From assembly GCA_030737875.1 (NCBI GenBank), contig CM060918.1:768670552-768734551 (forward strand): a stretch of DNA of 64,000 nucleotides. Direction: 5' to 3'. A program made the position numbers and the translations under genes. The notes beneath the pieces were generated by a model, which saw only the letters and a list, made by a program, of their open reading frames with translations, did no database searches and was not told the DNA's origin. This DNA is from Allium sativum (Eukaryota; Streptophyta; Magnoliopsida; Asparagales; Amaryllidaceae). Shown here piece by piece: positions 35,531 to 47,995 of this stretch (position 1 is the stretch's first letter; each line of letters starts with the position of its first letter).

Positions 35531-36472
35531 ATTAGAGAGAGGGGGGCTATATAATAATATTTACTTTAGTTTAATTTATTTTTCTTTTTATTCTCCCAAC
35601 AATGTTGACTTCTTATTAGGACTCGAATCAAGGCCCAACGACTATCGCCCTAGCTAATTACCCTCATTCCGAACACAATGGGATATGTTTCGTAACCCAA
35701 TTCGGCTGTTACGAAAGGTTTTCATTAAATTTAAAATATATATCAATATATTTTAAATTCAAACGTACATTTTAAATTACCGGGGCCACATACTAACTCG
35801 AAAAATTACAGAAAAATTATTTCTATCTTCGTATTGACAATACGGTCCTAACAAAACTAATTTCGTCGAATTCTGATACCATTTGAAAAATGGCCATTTT
35901 CCAATCGATTAAATTCAACTGAAACTGGTCAAACGCGTTTAAATTTGCCATGCTCACATGTTGACTTCAAAAATTATGAATTTCGAAACCTAGCAATAAT
36001 TTGACATCCCGGATCCAACAAAAGTGGTTTCGTCGAAAACGAAGGTCGTTTGCAAAATTTCTATTTTTAAGGGCTATATTTCCATAGCTGTTATTCTGAA
36101 TTTTCATCTGGACATAACTTTTTATTCCCGCTATGAAATTTTGATTTTTCGAATTCGTTGGAAAGATATTTTCAAATAGATTCTAATGTTTTTGGTTTCG
36201 CTAAAATCTGGTTTATTTTGAATCCTGTACATTCATTTGAAATTTGAAATCGAATTTTCGAACTACCGTGCCATTTTCAATTCCTTTTATAATTTAAAAT
36301 AAATATTTTTATTCTAACGACGATTCAAATAAATATATACCTTCTAATTCTATTCAAAATAAATTCCTCGTTGGTATTATTTAAAATAATTCATTTTAGA
36401 TATTCAAAATTCATTAAAATTGCCAAAATAAAAATTTTAAATTGGCTCGGATTTCCGGGTTATTACAATTTT

Positions 36473-36528
36473 TGAGCTAAAATTTGGATCTTAATCTCGT
36501 TCACATGAGTTTTTGGGTTACGAAACAT
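36473..36528. other. Left flank of the 7.1-kb tandem duplication
   Basis: The 56 bp between D's right target duplication and the duplication boundary. Short AATTTTTGAGCTAAAA-type words recur here and at about 36551-36610. With D removed it continues from 29840. Confidence 0.6.
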
Positions 36529-38783
36529 ATTAACTGAATTTCTCGCTCACAGTGAATTTTTGAGCTAAAAATAATAACAGTGAATTTCTCGCTCACAGTT
36601 AACTGAATTATTCCTGTATTTATTAAATTTAATTATGAAATAAGTTTGGATTGTATGGTTGTAATTGATTGTTGATTGGTTGCTTAAAATTGACATGCAA
36701 GTGAGTTGATGGGCAAATTGAACTCAATAACTAGTTATTTTAATTTAATTAAATTTCTAGTAAAAAAAAATTACCAACCTTTGGTAACTAGTGAAACAAG
36801 ATAATATTTACCATTTGGATGAAATGGTTATGATGGATGTTTGAATTGAAATTGGTTACTACATTGATATCGACACCGATATGTTCATTGAATTTGTTAA
36901 AACAATTATTCCAAAATACATTGTGAATTCGGAAATGGGATAGAGAAACAATTATGTTTTAAAATTAGTTAATTATATGTATACCTATAGTCTCTGAAAT
37001 AAATTATGTTATATGATTTATTATTAAAAAGAAAATTATTTTGGTAAAACATTTAAATATATGTATATATAGTAATTTAAATTATTTTATCATACTCTAA
37101 TTATTTTAATATATATATATATTCATAAAAGGTTTTTTCATAATTACCAATTTTTTCCAAGTTATTCAAATATTTGTAAATTCTTCCCAAATTGGAATTT
37201 CCCTCGATTTAAACTATTGATTCAAGCTGAAATTTGAAATAAAATATATTCCCCTTTGAATAAAAAAAATCGATGTTTAAATAATCTTGATATTGTTATG
37301 CAAATTTAGAGGCATGACTATTGTTTTAAAAATGTGCTTATTATTTGGAAAGACCGGGATCAAATATATGTTCGAAAACCATTCCAAGTAACAGTACGAC
37401 GTTATAAAGTAAATTAGAGATGTCAAAATGACGAATAAAGGCCGGGAATCTTTGGATTTATTTGGATTTGCTGTTGATGTCTCGATTGGGCTGATCACTC
37501 AATACAAGATTATAAGTGGCATGAGGTCTGAATAAATTTGAGGATTTTGTTCCGTTCAGACCTAGGATGGACTTGTATGGATTGTGTGTCTGACATTGTA
37601 ATTGACTACGTAGCACTGATTTCTGTTAATATATATCGGATTATGACAAATAAAATTATTTCCATCTCTAAGTTTTATGTGCTTAGAGGTTATGTATTGA
37701 TGGAAACCAGTGACATGTTGTAAATAGACAATGTAGCATACTCAAGTTATAAAATGAGCTAGTGATGATAGCATTGTGTATACTGTGACTTCGACGAACC
37801 TCACACCCTAAATTGATGGTAAACTGGCGGCTAGGTTGTATACATTTTATTAAAACTTGAAAGATTCGGCGGTAAATCTATTTTGAAACTTGCGGAAAAA
37901 AGGATATGTTTGGTGTCCATGTCCGGATGTTAACCGGTGATTTACCTGGTGTTTGGTGTCCGAGCCTGAATTAAAACAATGAACCGTGAGGTTGCACCTA
38001 GTTCCGGATTGATCTTTCATGTCAGGAACCATCATGTTGGAACCCAACAACCAATACGAGCCTTTCTTTTGTTTGTAAACTATGTATGTGGGCATAGTCA
38101 CTATGCTTGCTAAGATTAATATATTTATTTCCGAAATGGTTTTTAACACTATGCACTAATAATAGTATTAAAAGAAGATTTTCACGTATGAAAGCATGTT
38201 TGGTTATCATAAGACAAAACTCGCCCATTTGGAGTGAACTTGCATTGTGTGATGTAGGACGAGCTTATGATAGCTTCATTTTTCCAAAATCATTTGCAAA
38301 TTTTCCATAATACTTCTTTAGATTATTGCACCCATAACACTCATGTTATTTCGTATTTTAATTTGACTAATATGTGAATGATTTAGTTCTGATCCGAGTG
38401 TTCGTTGTGTTTCTTTTTATGCAATACGCTCGGGTCAGCCGAAGTTGCAGTTAGCGAAGATTACCTTGCCTTCAAGACACTGTTACGAAGATGTAGATGG
38501 TGCTCAACAGACATATTATTATTATTCCACTGTAAATATTTGTTTGTTTATTATAGTTAACTCTGATAATTGTTGTAAAATAAAATCAAATGTATGTTTT
38601 AACAGCTTCATGAACTGTATTTTAATTACAATATTTTGTCCTTCCGCTGTGAGATTTTGTGTCATTTTCTTCTTCTAATTTTTTCTTATATAAATCCCAA
38701 TAACTATCCGTATTTTTGATTTTTTTAAGTTGACAATTGAGGATCATTGTCAATTTGAACGATCAAAAATCCCGGATGTTACA
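36529..38783 (+). repeat. 3' part of the first LTR of element E
   Basis: Ends CCCGGATGTTACA, which pairs with the TGTAACATCC start of the downstream LTR. It matches 43643-45907. Short frames on both strands (37277-37498 minus, 37850-38149 minus, 38107-38310 plus) recur in the duplicate only because of the duplication; none is recognised. Confidence 0.85.
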
Positions 38784-38785
38784 TT

Positions 38786-38797
38786 TGGGATCAGAGC
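38786..38797 (+). other. Primer-binding site of E, first copy
   Basis: TGGGATCAGAGC, one mismatch from TGGTATCAGAGC, two bases after the LTR end. The duplicate at 45910-45921 is identical. Confidence 0.85.
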
Positions 38798-38834
38798 TTT
38801 GGTTTAGCGAAAACTGTGGTTCTATTTGGGATTA

Positions 38835-38872
38835 ACTCATTAGAGATAGGGTAGTAATGCTCTAGAATGAGT
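38835..38872 (+). other. Leader hairpin of E, first copy
   Basis: ACTCATT pairs with AATGAGT and AGAG with CTCT, with an AG bulge. Homologous to hairpin 2 of B and C. The duplicate is at 45959-45996. Confidence 0.72.
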
Positions 38873-40828
38873 TTGAGTGTATATGAGAGAGCATACTTGT
38901 AATTTTGATATAAAATGATTTTGTATTGTGTTGATTTGTTCTATTGAGTTTTTATGAATTCTGGTTAGTACTTGGGACGCTAAGGCATCGATAAAGATTT
39001 CTAAACACTCAAATATGGCTTATTGACATAATATTGTTTTGAATTATATTTTTATTTATATATATATAATTATTTATAAATTTATAAATTTTGATTTTAT
39101 TGATGGTAATATTAAAGTTTCATCATTTATTACTCGATTAATCAGTTGTTTAAAACTATTAGTTATTGAATGGTTTAAGAAATAAATATTGAAAATAAAT
39201 TGAAAACGAAATATTGAAAATTAAGTGGCAACAAAATAAGAAGTTAAATATGAATTTGAGAAATTTAATTTCGAGTGATTTTGTAATATTGATTTGCAAA
39301 TGGTTTGAAACAATATATTTATATTTTAAAAGTTGTTTCATATAGAAATTGTTTTCAAATGAATTTTTGAAATAAGTGTATACTTCCCTCTTGCCTTTGG
39401 AAAATGATTTCGGTGATGAGTGCACGCATCATCGACATTGATTTTCAAGAGATTAAGCGGGGTGATCACTTAGAACTTTTATACTTTGTTTTGCGAAACT
39501 GAATTTCATTTAAATCTTTTATAATACAGTTCAATATAAAAGTATATATATATAATATTTTGGAAGTTGATTTGGAAATGAACCCGAAATTAAATTCTTA
39601 AGTTCTAGAATAACAGAAGAAATGAACAAACATGAAATTTTATAAAACTTATGAACTATGAAATAAACAAAGAATCTAAGAGAAATAAATTTAAAGTGGG
39701 AACTCTTAGAAATGTGAAATAGTGAATTTGAATCAAATTGAAAAGGTTGACTTGTGTAATAAATAAGAGAAATGATGAAATATAGATTAACTTAAGAAAT
39801 ATAAAATGGAATTGATGGTAATTAATTATTATTTTTTATGAATTTGAACTATAATCAACTTAGGCTTAAGTGATGAGTTAATGGAATGCGCTAATAAGAA
39901 TTAATGTTGAATATAATGGATGTGGTTTAAATGGATGCAAAGAAATCAAAAGTTAAATGGGATTTAATAAAAGAAGAATAATAACAAATCAATTGAATTG
40001 ATTTAGAATAATCTGAAGTTAATAAGCATATATGTAATATAAGTAAAGTGACTCAACTTAAAATTAAAATGAGTTGAATGTAAATTTATATAATTATTGA
40101 TAAAATGAATGTCAATGAGTGAATGTAAACAATTTGAACTATGATAGAAAGTAATAGATATAATAAACCAAATATTGACATTTAGAAATGGATAAAAATG
40201 CAATATAACAAATAAAATATGGATTGTTTAAGAATGGAATGAACAAATGAGGTCATACAAATAAAAGATTGACATTTAAAATTTGTTATGGTGCTTGTTT
40301 GCATAAATATAATTGTTTGGATTTTTTCTTTGTTCTTTTTGTTGCATTCTTTATTCATGAATGTTTATTGTAAAACACATATATTTATTTATCTCTTTTG
40401 TATGTATGTTCATTTGTTGTTTAGTATTTTAGTAGATATTGAAGGAAATTGCTTTCTTTTGGAGCTTCTTGCACATAAAATATTATTTTGCTTGCTTAAA
40501 AATAAGCTAAATCACTAATAACACAAATAGAATGTACGTATATTGAATTTTATATCGTATTTTAATGTGTGTATTGTTTCCCCATTGTTTGGGATGCCCC
40601 GTCACTGAGATGAGATGTATATTTGTAATTATATATATATATTGTTGTTTCTCGGACCTAACCGTACAAAGGAGACTCTGCCAAAAAAATTCACAAATTT
40701 TTTATGTTGAAATTTTGTGAAAATTCGAGTTCTCAAACCTATATTAAACTTTTGTATAGATAATTATTTCTAGGTCGAATAAGAAATTATATGATTAAAT
40801 ATATAAATTGACAACTCTTTTACTATGC

Positions 40829-40863
40829 CTTTTCGAGGACGAAAAGTTTTAAGTGGGGGAGTG
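40829..40863 (+). other. Pre-PPT hairpin and polypurine tract of E, first copy
   Basis: CTTTTCG-AGGA-CGAAAAG, then AAGTGGGGGAGTG immediately before TGTAACATCC. The duplicate is at 47961-47995. Confidence 0.88.
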
Positions 40864-41678
40864 TGTAACATCCCGAGATTTTATGGCAATTTAGAAAATT
40901 AAATTTAATGTGGTTATGAAAAAAATTGTTTTAGATATTAAAATTTAGATTGGTGTCGTGAATTGTTAAGATATGAACTTAAATTGACTTGTTAAACAAT
41001 GAATTCCAATGGCTATATATGATAATAACCTCTGTCGAATAATTCAATTATTTAGAAAATTTGGAGTTAATGTTGGATTAACAAATTTTAAACGATCAAC
41101 TAATTTTGGAATTTCATATATGCTGAAAATTTTAACTTATTGAATATGGTAGTAATATACATTTGTTGTTTGTACAATTAATGTCAACTGGTAATAAATG
41201 TAATTATCTATATGGATTGAAAATATAAATTATAAATTGGTTTGTATCATAACTATCGAGAATTGAAATTTGATTTTTATTTATTTGAATTAAATTGATT
41301 CAATGAATTTATAATTAAAACATTAGTGACTTTACTTTTGAAGAATTTATGGTGGAAACTTAATTTAATGGTTAGAGTATTGAAATTTAATCTATTACGA
41401 CAATTGTGGCTCGTATTGGTTCCAAATAAACTTGTGATTTTGTTTATATGCATAGTCATTGAGAAGTTTGAATTTAATATTTAATGAAATTGAATAAATA
41501 AATTTAGAAAGGATTAAATTTGTAAAATATGCCAAATGAATTGGAATTGATCTAATATGCAAATGATTCTAATTTGTGAGGTGAAAACAAATATAGTGAA
41601 CAATAGATGAATCAATTGGATATTAGGTAATATACATTACCTGAATATGAATCCATTTAAGAAAATAAATGTATATAA

Positions 41679-41905
41679 ACCTACTATGGGTCCTTCCAGA
41701 TTATTGAACATATTGACAATGTAGTCTACAAACTTCAGCTTCCACATACACCCTGTTTTTTCACATTTCTCTACTCAAGGCATGTCCACAACCATCTGAA
41801 GTCCAAACCTGTCCACTGTCGCCAAATATCTCAGACAATTACACTGACCTTGAGGATAAGGTTGTTCTCAAAGAGATAGGCATTGATACACGCATAGAGA
41901 CATAG
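41679..41905 (+). pseudogene. Integrase C-terminal fragment in E, first copy (frameshifted)
   Basis: Encodes the start of a GPY/F-type module (YGSFQIIEHIDNV, then YKLQLP) typical of Ty3/gypsy integrase C-termini. It then loses frame: compared with the copy at 48811, about 11 bp are missing between two CCACA repeats and one T is gained. The rest continues in another frame. It is embedded in LTR sequence, so it looks like a captured or nested fragment of a coding gypsy element. Confidence 0.75.
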
Positions 41906-42078
41906 GATACTACATGTAACAATAATGCACAAGAGATATATTCATGTCCCAAAAGAATGGTAAGAGTACCTCAGAAGTATGTGGAATAGCAATACAAATT
42001 GCCACCACAAGTTAGTTACAATTTATAGCAGTGTACCTTTTTTTGCTTTTATGTCTTTTGTTTTTCTCCTAAAAAGGT

Positions 42079-42276
42079 TGTTGTAGGGGTAGCCATAGTG
42101 GCCACGTGTCCAAAGTTTGTTATGGATTTCAGCTATATATGTACCTCAGTATGAAGGAAATGATATAGAGAAATTAGTTGTGAATCTTTCTCTCTCGAAT
42201 ACCTTTCCTTTCTAGCTTCCTTCTTCCTCTTTACCCCTTATTTCTCTCTTTTTTCCTACCCCTTGCTTTGTTCACA
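42079..42276 (+). repeat. Possible short LTR remnant inside E, first copy
   Basis: A 198-bp TG...CA segment with complementary ends (GTAGGGGTAG near the start, CTACCCC near the end) lies 170 bp after the integrase fragment. It contains GGCCACGTGTCC and a CT-rich 3' part. Likely the LTR of the element that donated the fragment. The duplicate is at about 49213-49420. Inference only. Confidence 0.4.
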
Positions 42277-43194
42277 TAAGACTATTATAATAATACATAG
42301 AAATGGTAATGTTAAACATAAGAAGAATAGAAAATACCTTTTCATGTGATAAATTGGATCAATACTTGATATGGTGTAAATGTGTGTTTAAGCAAAATGT
42401 TATACAGTCGATCCTAGATTTAAGGACGGTAGTCAGTAGTCGGGTAGAACTGAAATGAAATTGTAGATTTAGTTCAATTACTTTCGATGATTACCTCAGA
42501 TGAAGATAGATATCAGCGATCTAGTCCTAGTTCATGAATATGTGTGGAGGATCGGTATTAGACTGAGATTGAACTTTAATGTCTACTGAGTTCACTAAAA
42601 AGCAATTTTCTCAACCTTGGAGGAGATTGAAATAGATTTAGGATGAGCGGCGGTTAGCGATCGTTATAGAATTTAGGCGAAAATAATAGGAAGCAAACTA
42701 ATTTGGATTTTTGGGGAGGTAACCGGAACCAAAGGATTATGGTTTTCGAGTTGCAGGGAGAAAATAACCGTTTGTAATTATTTTGTGAAAGAAAAGAAAC
42801 AATCATGTAAAGAAATGATGGTCCATTGGAAATGACACATGGATGAAAATTAAGATGTGTGGTTCCTCCTTTCTTATTTAAATAATAGATAGATAGATTC
42901 TATAATTGAAAATCGTTCAAACATTCAATACATTGTATATTGTATCATTTTACGCATATTTGGATGGATAATATGTAGATTGTTATATTCACGCTTCGCG
43001 CGATCAACGTAGTTATCTTTCTTTGTTATTATCATTAATCATTTTAATGATTTGGTTTAATCAATATATAAACCTTCCTTTTTTATTCAATCTTGCCATA
43101 AGGTTTCAAATCTTACAAAAAGACCGTTAGCTGTAATTATTGTAAATCATGCCTGACTAGTAGAATATACATGTTTCAAATTCACAAGAAATAT

Positions 43195-43236
43195 ATATGA
43201 GTACATACATGTGTGTGTGTGTATATATATATATGG
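43195..43236. repeat. (TG)n(TA)n microsatellite, first copy
   Basis: A short TG run followed by a TA run. The duplicate at about 50349-50396 is visibly longer in both parts, showing change after the duplication. Confidence 0.9.
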
Positions 43237-45907
43237 AATAGTTGTTGCAAACTATGCACAAATATGTATATTTATATTTATACGTATGCTTGCACCACTT
43301 TTCCCTTTTTCAATCTTTTTGTCATCTCTCTTGTGAATTCAAAATAATGTCTTTTTGTTGAAAAAGAGGAAAACGACATATTTACAACAATTTATCCAAA
43401 ACCCCAAAAACATCGAACGCAAATAGGTATGATTTTTTTAACACATAATTCACCAACAAACACTGGAACTAGGGATTTAGAAGAAAATTACATTTAAACA
43501 GTGCTATTGGGACTAGTTTCCAAATCCCGTGTTTTATAACAAAACACAATACATTTTACAACATTATTGTAGGAAATATGTACAAACAAATTTAAGAATT
43601 CTACTATTAATATTATTCCTAACCATAATCCACAATTTACAAATTAACTGAATTTCTCGCTCATAGTGAATTTTTGAGCTAAAAATAATAACAGTGAATT
43701 TCTCGCTCACAGTTAACTGAATTATTCCCGTATTTATTAAATTTAATTATGAAATAAGTTTGGATTGTATGGTTGTAATTGATTGTTGATTGGTTGCTTA
43801 AAATTGACATGCAAGTGAGTTGATGGGCAAATTGAACTCAATAACTAGTTATTTTAATTTAATTAAATTTCTAGTAAAAAAAAATTACCAACCTTTGGTA
43901 ACTAGTGTAACAAGATAATATTTACCATTTGGATGAAATGGTTATGATGGATGTTTGAATTGAAATTGGTTACTACATTGATATCGACACCGATATGTTC
44001 ATTGAATTTGTTAAAACAATTATTCCAAAATACATTGTGAATTCGGAAATGGGATAGAGAAACAATTATGTTTTAAAATTAGTTAATTATATGTATACCT
44101 ATAGTCTCTGAAATAAATTATGTTATATGATTTATTATTAAAAAGAAAATTATTTTGGTAAAACATTTAAATATATGTATATATAGTAATTTAAATTATT
44201 TTATCATACTCTAATTATTTTAATATATATATATATATTCATAAAAGGTTTTTTCATAATTACCAATTTTTTCCAAGTTATTCAAATATTTGTAAATTCT
44301 TCCCAAATTGGAATTTCCCTCGATTTAAACTATTGATTCAAGCTGAAATTTGAAATAAAATATATTCCCCTTTGAATAAAAAAAATCGATGTTTAAATAA
44401 TCTTGATATTGTTATGCAAATTTAGAGGCATGACTATTGTTTTAAAAATGTGCTTATTATTTGGAAAGACCGGGATCAAATATATGTTCGAAAACCATTT
44501 CAAGTAACAGTACGACGTTATAAAGTAAATTAGAGATGTCAAAATGACGAACAAAGGCCGGGAATCTTTGGATTTATTTGGATTTGCTGTTGATGTCTCG
44601 ATTGGGCTGATCACTCAATACAAGGTTATAAGTGGCATGAGGTCTGAATAAATTTGAGGATTTTCGGATTTTGTTCCGTTCAGACCTAGGATGGACTTGT
44701 ATGGATTGTGTGTCTGACATTGTAATTGACTACGTAGCACTGATTTCTGTTAATATATATCGGATTATGACAAATAAAATTATTTCCATCTCTAAGTTTT
44801 ATGTGCTTAGAGGTTATGTATTGATGGAAACCAGTGACATGTTGTAAATAGACAATGTAGCATACTCAAGTTATAAAATGAGCTAGTGATGATAGCATTG
44901 TCTATACTGTGACTTCGACGAACCTCACACCCTATATTGATGGTAAACTGGCGGCTAGGTTGTATACATTTTATTAAAACTTGAAAGATTCGGCGGTAAA
45001 TCTATTTTGAAACTTGCGGAAAAAAGGATATGTTTGGTGTCCATGTCCGGATGTTAACCGGTGATTTACCTGGTGTTTGGTGTCCGAGCCTGAATTAAAA
45101 CAATGAACCGTGAGGTTGCACCTAGTTCCGGATTGATCTTTCATGTCAGGAACCATCATGTTGGAACCCAACAACCAATACGAGCCTTTCTTTTGTTTGT
45201 AAACTATGTATGTGGGCATAGTCACTATGCTTGCTAAGATTAATATATTTATTTCCGAAATGGTTTTTAACACTATGCACTAATAATAGTATTAAAAGAA
45301 GATTTTCACGTATGAAAGCATGTTTGGTTATCATAAGACAAAACTCGCCCATTTGGAGTGAACTTGCATTGTGTGATGTAGGACGAGCTTATGATAGCTT
45401 CATTTTTCCAAAATCATTTGCAAATTTTCCATAATACTTCTTTAGATTATTGCACCCATAACACTCATGTTATTTCGTATTTTAATTTGACTAATATGTG
45501 AATGATTTAGTTCTGATCCGAGTGTTCGTTGTGTTTCTTTTTATGCAATACGCTCGGGTCAGCCGAAGTTGCAGTTAGCGAAGATTACCTTGCCTTCAAG
45601 ACACTGTTACGAAGATGTAGATGGTGCTCAACAGACATATTATTATTATTCCACTGTAAATATTTGTTTGTTTATTATAGTTAACTCTGATAATTGTTGT
45701 AAAATAAAATCAAATGTATGTTTTAACAGCTTCATGAACTGTATTTTAATTACAATATTTTGTCCTTCCGCTGTGAGATTTTGTGTCATTTTCTTCTTCT
45801 AATTTTTTCTTATATAAATCCCAATAACTATCCGTATTTTTGATTTTTTTAAGTTGACAATTGAGGATCATTGTCAATTTGAACGATCAAAAATCCCGGA
45901 TGTTACA

Positions 45908-47995
45908 TTTGGGATCAGAGCTTTGGTTTAGCGAAAACTGTGGCTCTATTTGGGATTAACTCATTAGAGATAGGGTAGTAATGCTCTAGAATGAGTTTGA
46001 GTGTATATGAGAGAGCATACTTGTAATTTTGATATAAAATGATTTTGTATTGTGTTGATTTGTTCTATTGAGTTTTTATGAATTCTGGTTAGTACTTGGG
46101 ACGCTAAGGCATCGATAAAGATTTCTAAACACTCAAATATGGCTTATTGACATAATATTGTTTTGAATTATATTTTTATTTATATATATATAATTATTTA
46201 TAAATTTATAAATTTTGATTTTATTGATGGTAATATTAAAGTTTCATCATTTATTACTCGATTAATCAGTTATTTAAAACTATTAGTTATTGAATGGTTT
46301 AAGAAATAAATATTGAAAATAAATTGAAAACGAAATATTGAAAATTAAGTGGCAACAAAATAAGAAGTTAAATATGAATTTGAGAAATTTAATTTCGAGT
46401 GATTTTGTAATATTGATTTGCAAATGGTTTGAAACAATATATTTATATTTTAAAAGTTGTTTCATATAGAAATTGTTTTCAAATGAATTTTTGAAATAAG
46501 TGTATACTTCCCTCTTGCCTTTGGAAAATGATTTCGGTGATGAGTGCACGCATCATCGACATTGATTTTCAAGAGATTAAGCGGGGTGATCACTTAGAAC
46601 TTTTATACTTTGTTTTGCGAAACTGAATTTCATTTAAATCTTTTATAATACAGTTCTATATAAAAGTATATATATATATAATATTTTGGAAGTTGATTTG
46701 GAAATGAACCCGAAATTAAATTCTTAAGTTTTAGAATAACAGAAGAAATGAACAAACATGAAATTTTATAAAACTTATGAACTATGAAATAAACAAAGAA
46801 TCTAAGAGAAATAAATTTAAAGTGGGAACTCTTAGAAATGTGAAATAGTGAATTTGAATCAAATTGAAAAGGTTGACTTGTGTAATAAATAAGAGAAATG
46901 ATGAAATATAGATTAACTTAAGAAATATAAAATGGAATTGATGGTAATTAATTATTATTTTTTATGAATTTGAACTATAATCAACTTAGGCTTAAGTGAT
47001 GAGTTAATGGAATGCGCTAATAAGAGTTAATGTTGAATATAATGGATGTGGTTTAAATGGATGCAAAGAAATCAAAAGTTAAATGGGATTTAATAAAAGA
47101 AGAATAATAACAAATCAATTGAATTGATTTAGAATAATCTGAAGTTAATAAGCATATATGTAATATAAGTAAAGTGACTCAACTTAAAATTAAAATGAGT
47201 TGAATGTAAATTTATATAATTATTGATAAAATGAATGTCAATGAGTGAATGTAAACAATTTGAACTATGATAGAAAGTAATAGATATAATAAACCAAATA
47301 TTGACATTTAGAAATGGATAAAAATGCAATATAACAAATAAAATATGGATTGTTTAAGAATGGAATGAACAAATGAGGTCATACAAATAAAAGATTGACA
47401 TTTAAAATTTGTTATGGTGCTTGTTTGCATAAATATAATTGTTTGGATTTTTTCTTTGTTCTTTTTGTTGCATTCTTTATTCATGAATGTTTATTGTAAA
47501 ACACATATATTTATTTATCTCTTTTGTATGTATGTTCATTTGTTGTTTAGTATTTTAGTAGATATTGAAGGAAATTGCTTTCTTTTGGAGCTTCTTGCAC
47601 ATAAAATATTATTTTGCTTGCTTAAAAATATGCTAAATCACTAATAACACAAATAGAATGTACGTATATTGAATTTTATATCGTATTTTAATGTGTGTAT
47701 TGTTTCCCCATTGTTTGGGATGCCCCGTCACTGAGATGAGATGTATATTTGTAATTATATATATATATATATATTGTTGTTTCTCGGACCTAACCGTACA
47801 AAGGAGACTCTGCCAAAAAAATTCACAAATTTTTTATGTTGAAATTTTGTGAAAATTCGAGTTCTCAAACCTATATTAAACTTTTGTATAGATAATTATT
47901 TCTAGGTTGAATAAGAAATTATATGATTATATATATAAATTGACAACTCTTTTACTATGCCTTTTCGAGGACGAAAAGTTTTAAGTGGGGGAGTG
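45908..47995 (+). other. Internal region of element E, second copy
   Basis: 2088 bp, near-identical to 38784-40863. PBS 45910-45921, leader hairpin 45959-45996, pre-PPT hairpin about 47961-47978, PPT 47983-47995. The 8-bp length difference is mainly TA microsatellite growth. Confidence 0.88.

Larger units (their letters stand above)
29836..36472 (-). mobile_element. Solo LTR D of the giant-LTR family
   Basis: One LTR, 29841-36467 (6627 bp), homologous end to end with the B and C LTRs, starting TGAAATGATAAGG (TG kept) and ending GGGTTATTACA. Perfect 5-bp duplications ATTTT flank it at 29836-29840 and 36468-36472. No PBS, PPT or internal region is next to it. This is the expected product of recombination between the two LTRs of a complete element. 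It carries its own local tandem expansions, absent from C. Confidence 0.94.
38784..40863 (+). other. Internal region of element E, first copy
   Basis: 2080 bp. It starts with the PBS (38786-38797) and a leader hairpin (38835-38872) homologous to the B/C leader. It ends with a segment similar to the B/C PPT-proximal region (GTACAAAGGAG-type words), the pre-PPT hairpin and PPT (40851-40863). No protein domain is seen; frames of 66-88 residues are low-complexity. Confidence 0.85.
40864..45907 (+). repeat. Central LTR (or LTR-LTR junction) of element E, 5044 bp
   Basis: Starts TGTAACATCC and ends GGATGTTACA, a perfect 10-bp inverted terminal repeat. The duplication junction lies within it at 43643-43645. 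Either this is the true complete 5.0-kb LTR, or a chimera of the 5' part of a 3' LTR with the 3' part of a 5' LTR made by the tandem duplication. The window cannot decide. Confidence 0.75.

Noticed and set aside
37277..38678. Short frames repeated at 44393-45802 as conserved genes
   Set aside because: They recur only because of the tandem duplication, and they overlap on both strands with low-complexity composition.
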